Below, in pieces: positions 50,362 to 60,212 of a stretch of 64,000 bases of DNA. Made by a program: the position numbers and the translations under genes. A model generated the notes under the pieces. It did not search any database. It saw only the letters and a list, made by a program, of their open reading frames with translations, and was not told where the DNA came from. The first letter of the stretch is position 1; each line of letters starts with the position of its first letter. Source of the DNA: Nitratireductor sp. ZSWI3 (GTDB lineage: Bacteria > Pseudomonadota > Alphaproteobacteria > Rhizobiales > Rhizobiaceae); the NCBI RefSeq assembly GCF_024655565.1, contig NZ_JANKOF010000015.1:1-64000 (forward strand). The letters run 5' to 3'.

Positions 50362-50832
50362 ATGGATGCACGGCGGCGCGAGGGATTTCAGCCGGTGATG
50401 GACGCTGCGGCGGTCAACGGCTTCCTGCGCGAGGTCTTTCCGCAGGCCTGCGGCGGCGAGCCGCCCGACTATCGGGCGCTCGAGGTCTGGCCGGGCGGCT
50501 GCTCGGTGCGGCTCGAGGCGCGCTTCCAGCACCTGCGCCCCGGCGACACCGTTTCCGGCCCCTCCCTCTTCGCCCTCGCCGACATTGGCGGCTATGTCTG
50601 CGCGCTGTCGCATGTCGGGCCTGAGGCGCTTGCGGTCACCACCAACCTCAACATCAACTTCATGCGCAAGGCTCCGGCCGGCACGGTCGACGGCCATTGC
50701 CGCATTCTCAAGCTCGGCAAGAGGCTGATGATCTTCGAGGCAGAGCTCGTCGCCGGCGCAGACGGGGACATCGTCGCCCACGCCACCGGCACCTATTCGA
50801 TCCCGCCCGCCCCGCCCGCAAGCGGGGCTTGA
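50362..50832 (+). CDS. PaaI-type hotdog-fold thioesterase
   Basis: 156 residues. Hotdog fold with the GDTVSGPSLFALADIGGYVCAL central helix (Asp in ALAD near the catalytic site), then TTNLNINFMRKAPAGTV and AELVAGADGDIVAHATGTYSIP. Hydrolyses acyl-CoA thioesters. Divergent from the enoyl-CoA hydratase gene, fitting a shared CoA-thioester theme. The start could be ATG 50362 or 50398. Confidence 0.85.
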   Translation: MDARRREGFQPVMDAAAVNGFLREVFPQACGGEPPDYRALEVWPGGCSVRLEARFQHLRPGDTVSGPSLFALADIGGYVCALSHVGPEALAVTTNLNINFMRKAPAGTVDGHCRILKLGKRLMIFEAELVAGADGDIVAHATGTYSIPPAPPASGA

Positions 50833-50940
50833 GCGGTCGAATCCGCCGTGAAAGAGCCCGAAATTTACGGTATTAAAATACCACAAAACCAACGCATTGT
50901 TTTTATTGGGTTATTTTTATAGCGTACGCATCATAGCCTC

Positions 50941-50969
50941 TTGACGCCGACCCGCGTCGACTGTAGGTA
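50941..50969 (+). promoter_or_regulatory. Sigma-70-type promoter for rplM-rpsI
   Basis: TTGACG (50941-50946), exactly 17 bases, TAGGTA (50964-50969), leaving a leader of about 105 bases. AT-rich sequence just upstream (50865-50930) could act as an UP-like element. Confidence 0.55.
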
Positions 50970-51081
50970 ACAGCCGCTGCGCCGGCCTTTTGGCGCGGTT
51001 TTGTTCGTGCAGGCACTGTGCGAACGCAAGCAACAAGAAACGCCCTGCCTTCGGGCCGGGATCAGTCAAGTGGACAGACCC

Positions 51082-51546
51082 ATGAAAACCTTTTCGCAGA
51101 AGCCTGCGGAGGTGACGAAGAAGTGGATCCTGATCGACGCCGAAGGTCTCGTCGTCGGCCGCCTCGCCACCATCGTCGCCAACCGCCTGCGCGGCAAGCA
51201 CAAAGCCACCTTCACCCCGCATGTCGATGATGGCGACAACGTCATCATCATCAATGCCGAGAAGGTTGTGCTGACCGGCAAGAAGTACACCGACAAGAAG
51301 TATTACTGGCACACGGGTCATCCCGGCGGCATCAAGGAGCGCACGGCGCGCCAGATCATCGAGGGCCGCTTTCCCGAGCGCGTGCTCGAGAAGGCCATCG
51401 AGCGCATGATCCCGCGCGGGCCGCTGGGCCGCCGCCAGATGAAGAATCTGCGCGTCTATGCCGGTGCGGAGCATCCGCACACCGCCCAGAACCCGGAGAC
51501 GCTCGACGTCGCCGCCATGAGCAAGAAGAATGTGAGGGCCCAGTAA
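51082..51546 (+). CDS. rplM: 50S ribosomal protein L13
   Basis: 154 residues from ATG 51082 ([11 protein letters not shown]). Universal ribosomal protein: [45 protein letters not shown]. The TAA stop overlaps the ATG of rpsI by one base, giving coupled translation, as in most bacteria. Confidence 0.97.
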   Translation: MKTFSQKPAEVTKKWILIDAEGLVVGRLATIVANRLRGKHKATFTPHVDDGDNVIIINAEKVVLTGKKYTDKKYYWHTGHPGGIKERTARQIIEGRFPERVLEKAIERMIPRGPLGRRQMKNLRVYAGAEHPHTAQNPETLDVAAMSKKNVRAQ

Positions 51547-52028
51547 TGGCCGAAATCAACTCCCTCGAAGAGCTGGGTGCGGCGACCGCTGCGCAGAACG
51601 CCGAGCAGGAAGCTCCCGTTCATGTGCAGAAGCTCGACGCCCAGGGCCGCGCCTATGCCACCGGCAAGCGCAAGAACGCGATCGCCCGCGTCTGGGTAAA
51701 GCCCGGCTCCGGCAAGATCACGGTCAACAAGAAAGAGTTCAGCACCTATTTCGCCCGCCCGGTGCTGCAGATGATCCTGCAGCAGCCGATCGTCGCGACC
51801 AACCGCAACGGCCAGTATGACATCGTCGCCACCGTTGTCGGCGGCGGCCTTTCCGGCCAGGCCGGCGCGGTGCGCCATGGCATCTCCAAGGCGCTCACCT
51901 ATTACGAGCCGGAGCTGCGCGGCGTTCTCAAGAAGGGCGGCTTCCTGACCCGCGACAGCCGCGTGGTCGAGCGCAAGAAGTACGGCAAGGCAAAGGCCCG
52001 CCGCTCGTTCCAGTTCTCGAAGCGCTAG
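51546..52028 (+). CDS. rpsI: 30S ribosomal protein S9
   Basis: 160 residues. The N-terminal 35 residues are a variable acidic extension common in rhizobia; the conserved part begins [18 protein letters not shown] and ends with the basic [16 protein letters not shown] tail that reaches the P-site tRNA. Last gene of the operon, followed by a terminator. Confidence 0.97.
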   Translation: MAEINSLEELGAATAAQNAEQEAPVHVQKLDAQGRAYATGKRKNAIARVWVKPGSGKITVNKKEFSTYFARPVLQMILQQPIVATNRNGQYDIVATVVGGGLSGQAGAVRHGISKALTYYEPELRGVLKKGGFLTRDSRVVERKKYGKAKARRSFQFSKR

Positions 52029-52051
52029 GCTTCAAGGCAAGACCGAACGAA

Positions 52052-52078
52052 GAAGCGGGCCCTCGGGTCCGCTTTTTT
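52052..52078 (+). terminator. Rho-independent terminator of rplM-rpsI
   Basis: Stem aagcgggcc/ggtccgctt with one G-U pair and a 4-base loop, followed by a run of T. Confidence 0.8.
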
Positions 52079-52137
52079 GTTGCGCACGGACTGCTATTCA
52101 CCCTACCCATACAGCGCGCATCGTCAGGAGGAGCGCC

Positions 52138-53085
52138 ATGCCGTCGAACAGCATCGACCACGCCTTCACCGCGCGCGCCATGACCGGCGCGGCAAGCGAT
52201 CCGACCTATGCCGGCGCGCTCTCCTTCATGCGCCGCAGGTTCACCAAGAGCCTCAAGGGTGCGGATGCCGTGGTCTGGGGCATTCCCTTCGATGCGGCGG
52301 TCTCCAACCGACCGGGCGCGCGCTTCGGGCCGCAGGCCATCCGGCGCGCCTCGGCCATCTTCGACAACGACCCGCAGTATCCGTTCGACCGCGACCTGTT
52401 CGAGACGCTGGCGGTGGTCGACCATGGCGACTGCCTGCTCGATTACGGCAATCATCAGAAGACGCCGGCGGTGATCGAGCGCGAGGCCGCTAAGATCCTC
52501 AAATCCGGCGCCTTCCTGCTGTCGCTCGGCGGCGACCATTTCGTCACCTGGCCGCTCCTGAAGGCACACGCGGCCGTTCACGGCCCCCTCGCCCTCGTTC
52601 AGTTCGATGCCCACCAGGACACCTGGTTCGACGACGGCAGGCGCATCGACCACGGCTCCTTCGTCGGCCGGGCGGCGCGCGACGGCGTGATCGACCCCGG
52701 CCACTCGATCCAGGTCGGCATCCGCACGCATGCGCCGGAGGATTGCGGCCTGCGGATCGTCCACGGCTACGACGTCGAGGAGATGCGTGCTTCGGACATC
52801 GCCGCGGCGATCCTCGAACGCGTCGCAGACCGGCCCGTCTACATGACCTTCGACATCGACTGCCTCGACCCGGCCTTCGCGCCGGGCACCGGCACGCCGG
52901 TCGCCGGCGGTCCCTCCAGCGCCAAGATGCTGTCGGTCATCCGCCAGCTCGGCGCGCTGAACATGGTCGGCGCGGATGTGGTGGAGGTGGCGCCGGCCTA
53001 CGATCATGCCGACATCACGGCCATTGCCGGCGCGACCATCGCCATGCACTATCTGGGTCTTCTCGCCGGCAAGCGCCGACGATAA
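52138..53085 (+). CDS. speB: Agmatinase / ureohydrolase family protein
   Basis: 315 residues. Binuclear manganese ureohydrolase; agmatinase makes putrescine and urea from agmatine. Metal motifs GGDHF, DAHQDTW and DIDCLDP are intact; RPGARFGPQAIR and GTGTPVAGG are family blocks. The rpsI-speB-argC order is characteristic of rhizobia. Guanidinobutyrase or another ureohydrolase specificity cannot be excluded from sequence. Confidence 0.88.
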   Translation: MPSNSIDHAFTARAMTGAASDPTYAGALSFMRRRFTKSLKGADAVVWGIPFDAAVSNRPGARFGPQAIRRASAIFDNDPQYPFDRDLFETLAVVDHGDCLLDYGNHQKTPAVIEREAAKILKSGAFLLSLGGDHFVTWPLLKAHAAVHGPLALVQFDAHQDTWFDDGRRIDHGSFVGRAARDGVIDPGHSIQVGIRTHAPEDCGLRIVHGYDVEEMRASDIAAAILERVADRPVYMTFDIDCLDPAFAPGTGTPVAGGPSSAKMLSVIRQLGALNMVGADVVEVAPAYDHADITAIAGATIAMHYLGLLAGKRRR

Positions 53086-53186
53086 AGCTTCGAGCGACGC
53101 GACGAGAAGCTCACGAATTGATTCCGCTTGAGCGCGTAACCATCTGAAATCCGATTCCTTTCCAGGACAGACCCCAGGACAGACCC

Positions 53187-54119
53187 ATGACGGCGAAAAT
53201 CTTCATCGATGGCGAACACGGCACCACCGGCCTGCAGATCAGGACGCGGCTGGCCGAGCGCCGCGACCTCGAGGTCATCTCGATCCCCGCCGAGAAGCGC
53301 AAGGACCCGGCCGCCCGCGCCGAATTCCTGAATGCCGCCGACATTGCAATTCTCTGCCTGCCGGACGATGCGGCGCGCGAGAGCGTCGCGCTGATCGAGA
53401 ACAACACCACCCGCGTCATCGACGCCTCGACCGCCCATCGCGTCGCCGACGGGTGGACCTACGGCTTTGCCGAGATGGACCGGGCGCAGGCCGATGCGAT
53501 CCGCACCGCCGGCCGCGTCGCCAACCCGGGCTGCTGGCCGCAGGGCCCGATCGCCTTCCTGCGCCCGCTGATCTCGGCCGGTCTCCTGCCCGCCGACCTG
53601 CCGGTCACGGTGAACGGCATTTCCGGCTATTCGGGCGGCGGCCGCACGATGATCGAGGATTACGAGGCCAAGGGCGAGGATGCGCCGGAATTCATGCCCT
53701 ATGCGCTGAGCCTGAAGCACAAGCACGTGCCGGAGCTGCAGGCCTATTCGCGCCTCTCCGGCGCGCCGCTGATGCAGCCGGCGGTCGGCAATTTCGCACA
53801 GGGCATGCTGACCGCCGTTCCGCTGCATCTCGGCCGGCTCGACCGCGTGCCGACCGGCGCCGAGCTGCATGCCGCGCTCGCCGATCACTACGGGTCCGTC
53901 AAGGGCGGTGTGGTCGACGTCGCGCCGCTCGGCGACATGGAGCGCACGGCCGAGCTCGATCCGGAGCGGCATAACGGCACCAACGCCATGACGCTGCATG
54001 TCTTCGCCAACGATGCCCGCGCCCAGGCGCTGCTCATCGCCGTCTACGACAATCTCGGCAAGGGCGCTTCCGGCGCTGCCGTGCAGAACATGGACCTGAT
54101 GCTGGAAGGGCGCGGCTGA
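53187..54119 (+). CDS. argC: N-acetyl-gamma-glutamyl-phosphate reductase, type 2
   Basis: 310 residues. Third step of arginine biosynthesis, NADPH-dependent reduction of N-acetylglutamyl phosphate. N-terminal GEHGTTGLQIRTRLA dinucleotide loop; the catalytic Cys116 in NPGCWPQGP; GISGYSGGGRTMI and the His in SLKHKHVPEL. The short length is that of the type 2 family. Ten bases before the following gene. Confidence 0.95.
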   Translation: MTAKIFIDGEHGTTGLQIRTRLAERRDLEVISIPAEKRKDPAARAEFLNAADIAILCLPDDAARESVALIENNTTRVIDASTAHRVADGWTYGFAEMDRAQADAIRTAGRVANPGCWPQGPIAFLRPLISAGLLPADLPVTVNGISGYSGGGRTMIEDYEAKGEDAPEFMPYALSLKHKHVPELQAYSRLSGAPLMQPAVGNFAQGMLTAVPLHLGRLDRVPTGAELHAALADHYGSVKGGVVDVAPLGDMERTAELDPERHNGTNAMTLHVFANDARAQALLIAVYDNLGKGASGAAVQNMDLMLEGRG

Positions 54120-54129
54120 GGCACTTCCC

Positions 54130-54960
54130 TTGCAACCGCCTGCCTTTCCCGACGCGTGGGACATCGTCTCGGCGCGGCTCATGGCCAATACGCCTGCCAG
54201 CTTCGTCTGGGACGTCAGGCGCGGTGATGGCAGCCGCGCCGTGGTCAAAGATCTGAAGCCCGCCGGCCTCGAGAACGAGGAGACCGGCGCGCGCTTCCTG
54301 CAATGGCGCAACGGTCGCGATGCCGTCAGATTGCTGGGCTGGGAGAACCAGGCCCATCTGGTGGAATATGCCGGCGAGCGCACCCTGCTCGACGAATTGA
54401 ACGAGAAGGGCGACGAGGCGGCGAGCGAACTCGCCGCCGAGATGCTCGTCCGGCTGGCCGACGGCTCGGGCCTCGGCACCCCGCATGGCCTGACGCCGCT
54501 CGAGGAGCATTTCCGAAGCCTGTTCGCCCGCGCCGACCATGATCGGCGAAACGGAGGCGAGACGCTCTTCACAGACGCTGCGGACTGTGCCCGCGAGCTC
54601 CTTGCAAACCAGCGCGACGTGCGCCCACTGCACGGCGATCTCCACCACGAAAACATGCTTCACGGTCCGCGCGGCTGGCTCCTGATCGACCCGACAGGCA
54701 TTTACGGCGATGCTTGCTACGACGCGGCCAACCTCTTCTACAACCCGCTCGACAGGGATGACCTGCGCGGCGATCCCGCCCGCGCCGAACGGCTCGCCCG
54801 GCAGCTTGCCCGCCGGCTCGGGCGCGAGGTGCGCGACTTTCTCCTCTACGGGTTCGCGCATGCCTGCCTTTCGGCCTCATGGCATCTGGAGGACGGCAAC
54901 CGGCAGGAGGCCGAACGCAGCCTCGGCGTGGCGCGCGCCGTGCGCGCTGCGCTTCAGTAG
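54130..54960 (+). CDS. APH(6)/hydroxyurea phosphotransferase-like kinase
   Basis: 276 residues, TTG start 54130. Protein-kinase-like fold of the APH_6_hur family. Catalytic Asp170 is in the Brenner motif [11 protein letters not shown] and the metal-binding Asp187 in [10 protein letters not shown]. Family members phosphorylate streptomycin or hydroxyurea, but most chromosomal homologs have no known substrate and need not give resistance. Follows argC closely and overlaps the 3' end of convergent ctaA by seven bases. Confidence 0.8.
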   Translation: MQPPAFPDAWDIVSARLMANTPASFVWDVRRGDGSRAVVKDLKPAGLENEETGARFLQWRNGRDAVRLLGWENQAHLVEYAGERTLLDELNEKGDEAASELAAEMLVRLADGSGLGTPHGLTPLEEHFRSLFARADHDRRNGGETLFTDAADCARELLANQRDVRPLHGDLHHENMLHGPRGWLLIDPTGIYGDACYDAANLFYNPLDRDDLRGDPARAERLARQLARRLGREVRDFLLYGFAHACLSASWHLEDGNRQEAERSLGVARAVRAALQ

Positions 54961-56078
54961 ATCGCGTCTTCCTCGGCCGACGCCTCTCCGCCGGGCACGG
55001 GATAAGGTCCCTTCGCCGCCCTCCAATGGGCGCAGGCGAAGAACAACAGGACGAGAGCTATGCCCTGGTGGGTGAGCGCCACGTCGATCGGAACCACCAT
55101 CAGGAGCGTTGTGATGCCGATCGCCGCCTGCACCAGCACGAGGAGCGCGAACAGGACGGCGCGGCGGGCATGCGTCGTGCGCGGCGCGGCGCGCATCACG
55201 AACAATGCCTGCCAGACGGCGAGGACGAGAAGCGCGTAGGCGCCCAGCCGGTGCATGAACTGCACGGTCTTGGGATTCTCGAAGAGGTTGATCCAGAAGG
55301 GCGATTGAACGAACAGGCCGCCAGGGACCAGCGCGCCGTCCATCAGGGGCCAGGTGTTGTAGGTCATGCCGGCCCGCAGGCCAGCGACGAGGCCGCCGAG
55401 ATAGATCTGCAAGAGGACGGCGATCACCATCCATCCGGCGAAGCGGCGCACGCCCTCGCCCGCCCGTCCCGCCGAATGCGGGGCAAGGCCGCGGGCAACG
55501 AGCGCGGTGGCGGCGAAGATCAGGCAGGCGATGGTGAGATGGGTGGCAAGCCTGTACTGGCTGACGTCGACCCGCTCGGCAAGGCCCGAGGCCACCATCC
55601 ACCAGCCGACCGCGCCCTGGAAGCCGCCGAGGGCCAGAATGCCGAGAAGCTTCGGCTTCAGATGGCCTTCCAGCCGCCCGGTCAGCCAGAAGAAGGCGAG
55701 CGGCAGAGCAAAGACGAAGCCGACGCTGCGCGCCAGAAGGCGATGCGCCCACTCCCACCAGAAGATGGTCTTGAATGCATCGAGGCTCATCCCCTTGTTG
55801 ATCTGCTGATACTCGGGAATCTGACGGTATTTTGCGAATTCCTCCTGCCACTCGGCCTCACTGAGCGGCGGGATGATGCCGTGGATCGGCTTCCATTCGG
55901 TGATCGACAGGCCGGATTCGGTCAGCCGTGTCGCGCCGCCGACGAGCACCAGCGCGAAAAGCGTCAGGAGCACGAAATAGAGCCAGTAGCGCACCAGCTT
56001 GCGATTGTGCAGCAGGGCTTGCTGCGTGCGGGCCCCAAGCGCGTCGGCGGAAGCGGTCATGTCCAATGTGGCAGCCAT
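54954..56078 (-). CDS. ctaA: Heme A synthase (CtaA/COX15)
   Basis: 374 residues from ATG 56078 ([13 protein letters not shown]). Oxidises the C8 methyl of heme O to make heme A for cytochrome c oxidase. Eight transmembrane helices in two pseudo-repeats; heme ligands sit in [26 protein letters not shown] and LTHQGIALV. The [17 protein letters not shown] and [13 protein letters not shown] motifs are typical of the alphaproteobacterial/mitochondrial type. Confidence 0.95.
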   Translation of the reverse strand: MAATLDMTASADALGARTQQALLHNRKLVRYWLYFVLLTLFALVLVGGATRLTESGLSITEWKPIHGIIPPLSEAEWQEEFAKYRQIPEYQQINKGMSLDAFKTIFWWEWAHRLLARSVGFVFALPLAFFWLTGRLEGHLKPKLLGILALGGFQGAVGWWMVASGLAERVDVSQYRLATHLTIACLIFAATALVARGLAPHSAGRAGEGVRRFAGWMVIAVLLQIYLGGLVAGLRAGMTYNTWPLMDGALVPGGLFVQSPFWINLFENPKTVQFMHRLGAYALLVLAVWQALFVMRAAPRTTHARRAVLFALLVLVQAAIGITTLLMVVPIDVALTHQGIALVLLFFACAHWRAAKGPYPVPGGEASAEEDAIY

Positions 56079-56258
56079 CGTTGTTGGTGAACGGCTGTTA
56101 GGTGAACCAAAGGGCTGCCTGTTGCAAGCCGAAGCTGGATGCGCGCGACAAGCCGTCGCGCTGCCGCAGCGCCCGCGCATCGGCGGCAAAACCCGCCGCG
56201 CGGCGGCGTTGCATCCCGGCCTCCATGCTCTTATGAAGCGGAGGAAAGGTTTTCACCA

Positions 56259-56474
56259 ATGCCCGTACGCCTGCGAAAATTCATCGGCATGCTTGCCCTC
56301 GTGGCGCTCGTCGTCGTCTATGCCATCCTGTCGACCGCGATCGCCGTGGCGCAACTGGCCGAATCCGGGCCGCTGGTGCATCTCGCCTATTATCTGCTGA
56401 CCGGCCTTTTGTGGGTGCTGCCGGCCATGGCCGTGATCCGCTGGATGGTCGGCCGCCCCGATCCCAGCGCCTGA
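56259..56474 (+). CDS. DUF2842 small membrane protein
   Basis: 71 residues from ATG 56259, with ggaggaaagg about a dozen bases upstream. Two transmembrane helices (GMLALVALVVVYAILSTAIAV and LTGLLWVLPAMAVIRWM) define the DUF2842 family, which is nearly always next to ctaA in rhizobia. A role in heme A or oxidase assembly is suggested only by that neighbourhood. Confidence 0.85.
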   Translation: MPVRLRKFIGMLALVALVVVYAILSTAIAVAQLAESGPLVHLAYYLLTGLLWVLPAMAVIRWMVGRPDPSA

Positions 56475-56564
56475 GACAGATCAGCCTCCGTCGAACATTC
56501 CTTCACCTTTGCGGTCTAGCCTGACGGGATCGCCGCACTTGCGGCATCACAAACCGGCCGCGCA

Positions 56565-57758
56565 ATGACGATCACAACCCGACCGCACCATCAGGACCGT
56601 CCAGCCGGCAGAACCACGGCCGGCCTTGCCGTCGAGGTGCGTCCGGCCGACGAGGCGGCGCTGCTGCAATACCGGGCCGATTGCGGGAGCGCCAGCTTTC
56701 GGCCGCCGCAGAGCCCGGACTGGATCGAGGCCTGGGTGCGGCATGCGACGCTCGACTGCTTCATCCTGCGCGTCACGACGGGCGGCGCCCACCATCTCAG
56801 CCTCGCCTGCGAAATCGTGCCCAAGGGGCCGTTCCGCATCGCCCGCTTCATCGGCGACAGCCACGCCAACGGCAACTTTCCCGCCCTCTCGCAAGCCGTT
56901 CCGCAGGCCGACGCGGCAGCGCTTGCCGGGGCGATCGCGCAGGGCCTGCGGCAGGAGCGCCCCGACATCGACCTCCTGATGCTCGAGCGCCAGGTGCGGG
57001 ACAATGCCGGCCTTGAAAACCCCTTCCTCGGGATGCGTCACCATCGCAGCCCGAACGTCGCCCTGGCGGTCGATCTCAAGGGCGGCTTCGATGCCGTCCT
57101 GTCGCGTGCCAGCGGCAAGCGCAAGCGCAAGCAATACCGGTCGCAGGCGCGCAAGTTCGAAGCGGCCGGCGGACACCGGCGGCACCAGGCGGCTTCGCGT
57201 GCCGAGGCCGACGCCATGCTCGACGCCTTCTTCGCCATGAAGCGGGTGCGCTTTGCCAAGATGGGCATCAGCGACGTGTTCGCCCCGCAAGCCGTGCAAC
57301 GGGCCTTTCGCGACCTGTTCGGCGCGGCGGCGGAGACAGCCGAGCCCGCCTTCGTCCTGCACGGGCTCGAGATCGACGGGCGGCTGCGGGCCGTGACCGG
57401 CGCCAGCCGCACGGCGGAGCGGCTCATCTGCGAGTTCAGCGCCATCAGCGAGGACGCCCTGTCAGAGGCCAGCCCCGGCGCCTTTCTGTTCTACGAGAAC
57501 ATCGAGGACGCCTGCACCGAGGGCCTTTCGGTCTACGATTTCAGTGTCGGCGACGAGTATTACAAGCGCTTGTGGTGCGATCTGGAAACCAGCCATTTCG
57601 ACACGCTGATCCCGCTGTCGGCCAAGGGCCGCGTGCTTGCCGGGCTGCATGCTGCCACCACCGGCGCCAAGCGATACGTCAATGCCAGCCCGCGGCTCTG
57701 GACGATCGTCAAGCGGCTGCGGCGCTGGCTGGCACCCCTGCGCGGCAAGAGCGCCTGA
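56565..57758 (+). CDS. FemAB/BioF2-like GNAT acetyltransferase of the polysaccharide locus
   Basis: 397 residues. The C-terminal half matches the Acetyltransf_6 (BioF2-like/FemAB-related) fold: SGKRKRKQYRSQARKFEAAG, then DAFFAMKRVRFAKMGI and, later, FLFYENIEDACTEGLSVYDFSVGDEYYK, the typical core. Such proteins lie in many rhizobial exopolysaccharide clusters and are thought to acylate glycans or peptides; the substrate is unknown. Convergent with the chain-length gene, three bases away. Confidence 0.75.
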   Translation: MTITTRPHHQDRPAGRTTAGLAVEVRPADEAALLQYRADCGSASFRPPQSPDWIEAWVRHATLDCFILRVTTGGAHHLSLACEIVPKGPFRIARFIGDSHANGNFPALSQAVPQADAAALAGAIAQGLRQERPDIDLLMLERQVRDNAGLENPFLGMRHHRSPNVALAVDLKGGFDAVLSRASGKRKRKQYRSQARKFEAAGGHRRHQAASRAEADAMLDAFFAMKRVRFAKMGISDVFAPQAVQRAFRDLFGAAAETAEPAFVLHGLEIDGRLRAVTGASRTAERLICEFSAISEDALSEASPGAFLFYENIEDACTEGLSVYDFSVGDEYYKRLWCDLETSHFDTLIPLSAKGRVLAGLHAATTGAKRYVNASPRLWTIVKRLRRWLAPLRGKSA

Positions 57759-57761
57759 GGC

Positions 57762-59903
57762 TCAGGCGGCGTCGCGGCCGGGCGGCGGCAGCGTGCTGCC
57801 GGCGGGCGTGACGAGAATCGGCTCGTCGATGCCGCTCCGCCGCAGGGCCTCGAGCGTCTCGACGGCGAGCGCTCTTTCCTGCGGGTCGACCATGCTGACC
57901 AGCACCTGCGTATCGGTGCCGGTGAGGCGGCCGATCGCCGAGGCGTCGGCCGGGCCGCATTCGACGATGACCACGTCATAGGCGGCGGCCAGCGATTCCA
58001 TGATGATCGGCAGCCGGTCGGCGGCACGCATGGCGTGAACGGGATCGGCGGTGCCGACCGGGATGATGTGGCAGTCGGAGAAATGGTCGGTGTGGATCAC
58101 GTCGGCAAACTGGGCCTGCGATGCAAGCAGATTGGTGATGCCGGTGAAGGCGACGCTCTCCAGCATCGGCAGCGAGGCGGCGCCCGAGGCGGTGAGATCG
58201 AGCAGCAGGACGCGCAGCCCCGAATCCGCCACGTCGCGGGCGACGAGAACCGAGGCGGCGGCGGCCTCGTCGCCTTCCGGCGAGACGAACAGCGCCCGCG
58301 CCGCACCGCCCGAGACCAGCTTGTCGGAAGCCTGCTCGATATCGATCCCACCGAGCCCGGAGGTTGCCGAAAGGCCGGCTTCGCGCGGGCCGCCGGCCGG
58401 CGTTTCCTCCCGTGCTGCGGCAGGCAGTTCTTCTTCAGGCTCCTCCACGGGGGCAGGCGCGGGCCTCGGCATCGGCACGGCCGGCACCGGTTCGATTTGA
58501 CCCGCCGTCGGGCGCATCGCCCGGCCGCTGAACAGTTCCTGCAGCAGTGTCAGGATGGTCATGATCAGCAGCGCGGCAATGAAGGCGGCCACCGTGATCG
58601 GCACGATCTTCGGAAAATAAGGCTCTCCCGGCGTGAGGGCGCGCGAGAAGATGCGCGCATCCACCGGCAGGTAATTGCGGTCGCTGCGCGAGACCGCCTC
58701 GCGATAGCGCGTCAGGTAGGATTCCAGAAGCTCGCGCTGGGCGGTGGCCTCGCGCTCGAGCGCGCGCAGTTCGACCTGCTCCTCCTCGGCGCGGGCGGAC
58801 GCCACCTTCAACCGGTTCACCTCGGCGGTCAGCTCCGCTTCGCGGCGGCGGGCCGTATCGGCCTCGGTCTCGAGCCCGGCAAGCACGCTCCGCGCCTCGG
58901 TGCGGATCTGGCCTTCGATGTCGCCGAGTTGCGAGCGCAGGGCGCGGATGCGCGGGTGGTTGCCGAGCAGCGTCGTCGACAGATCGGCGATCTCGGCCTG
59001 CAGTTCCACCTGCCGCTCGCGCAGGCGCTGGATCAGCGGCGAGGCCAGCACCTCCGGCTGCGTCTCGATGGCCGCGCCGCTGTCGAGCGCGGCGCGCATG
59101 GCGGCGGCCTTGGCCTCGGCGTCGGTGCGGTTGGCGCGCATGCGCGACAGCTCGCTGGAGATCTCCGCCAGTTGCTGCGTCGCCAGCACCGTGTTGTTCT
59201 GCCCCAGCAGCAGGTCGGATGTCGCCCGGTACTCGGCGACGCGCTGCTCGGCTTCCTTGACGCGGCTGCGCAGGTCCTCGATCTCCGGCTCCAACCACTG
59301 CGTGGCGCTGGTGTTCGACTGCAGCTTGGCCTCGCTCTGCGCCGCCACATAGGCATCGGCGACCGCATTGGCAACCTCGGCGGCAAGCCTCGGATCCTCC
59401 GAGGAGAACTGGATGACGATGACGCGCGAATTCTCGACGCGGTAGACGCTCAGCCGCTCACGAAAAGCCTTCAGGATCCGTTCCTCGGGTGGCGCCTCGC
59501 CCGGATCGCTCTTGAGGCCGGCCATCACCATCAGCCTCGTCGGGAGGGAAGCACCGCCCCCGGAAAACTCGCTGCGTTCGGCAAGCTTCAGGCGGTCGGC
59601 CACCTCGGTGAGGATCTCGGTCGAGGCGATCAGCTCCACCTGGCTCGCTACCCCCTCCCCGTCCAGCGCCGCCTGGTCTCCTGCAGAACCGATCTGCGGG
59701 CGGGTGAAGACCGATTCCCGCGTCTCGATCAGAAGCCGCGTCTCGGCGCGATACTGCGGCGTCATGGAGAAGACGGCGGCGAAGACGAGCCCGGTGATGA
59801 CCAGGGAGGCGATCAGGATGCGCAACCATCTGCGGCGGATGCCGGCAAAGAGCCGTCCAAGATCGACGTCGACGTCGCCGGCTGCCATCTGACCGCTGTT
59901 CAT
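57762..59903 (-). CDS. GumC/ExoP-like polysaccharide co-polymerase with degenerate kinase domain
   Basis: 713 residues from ATG 59903 (ATG 59918 in frame). Wzz domain between two transmembrane helices (about 35-55 and 440-460), a long coiled-coil periplasmic region of about 300 residues and a proline-rich linker. The cytoplasmic C-terminal domain resembles a bacterial tyrosine kinase (BY-kinase), but the Walker A position reads FVSPEGDEAAAASV, without the GKS/T, and Walker A-prime LLLDLTASG lacks the usual Asp pair. No Tyr cluster closes the protein. It probably regulates chain length without ATP hydrolysis. Transcribed towards the acetyltransferase. Confidence 0.82.
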   Translation of the reverse strand: MNSGQMAAGDVDVDLGRLFAGIRRRWLRILIASLVITGLVFAAVFSMTPQYRAETRLLIETRESVFTRPQIGSAGDQAALDGEGVASQVELIASTEILTEVADRLKLAERSEFSGGGASLPTRLMVMAGLKSDPGEAPPEERILKAFRERLSVYRVENSRVIVIQFSSEDPRLAAEVANAVADAYVAAQSEAKLQSNTSATQWLEPEIEDLRSRVKEAEQRVAEYRATSDLLLGQNNTVLATQQLAEISSELSRMRANRTDAEAKAAAMRAALDSGAAIETQPEVLASPLIQRLRERQVELQAEIADLSTTLLGNHPRIRALRSQLGDIEGQIRTEARSVLAGLETEADTARRREAELTAEVNRLKVASARAEEEQVELRALEREATAQRELLESYLTRYREAVSRSDRNYLPVDARIFSRALTPGEPYFPKIVPITVAAFIAALLIMTILTLLQELFSGRAMRPTAGQIEPVPAVPMPRPAPAPVEEPEEELPAAAREETPAGGPREAGLSATSGLGGIDIEQASDKLVSGGAARALFVSPEGDEAAAASVLVARDVADSGLRVLLLDLTASGAASLPMLESVAFTGITNLLASQAQFADVIHTDHFSDCHIIPVGTADPVHAMRAADRLPIIMESLAAAYDVVIVECGPADASAIGRLTGTDTQVLVSMVDPQERALAVETLEALRRSGIDEPILVTPAGSTLPPPGRDAA

Positions 59904-60212
59904 CCGCAAAGCTCCCACCGGCGCAACGGATCGAAGATCATATCAGGTCCTCGGCAAGCTCGCTGCGCAGCTTCAAACAATTTGCCGCATCCGCCGCCGC
60001 CCCGGGGCGAGCGCAGCGCCGCGGCGCGAGCATCAAGGTAAACAGCCATGGTAACCACACGGTTAAGAGGCGGCGCGGCGGGCCGGCACCGTCGATAGGG
60101 ATTATGCCGACATCAGCTTATGCTTTACCCGACATTAACCCTAACGGAAGGATAAGGAACCAGGACAGCCCTGTTTGCGGGCATGGATGACGTCAGAGGT
60201 TCGCAGTCGGTC
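59904..60212. other. Divergent intergenic region of the exopolysaccharide locus
   Basis: 309 bases without a gene between the divergent GumC-like and Wza-like genes, so it should hold both promoters. A ggtaacc-acac-ggtta near-dyad lies at 60045-60065. No confident -35/-10 pair is called. Confidence 0.35.
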
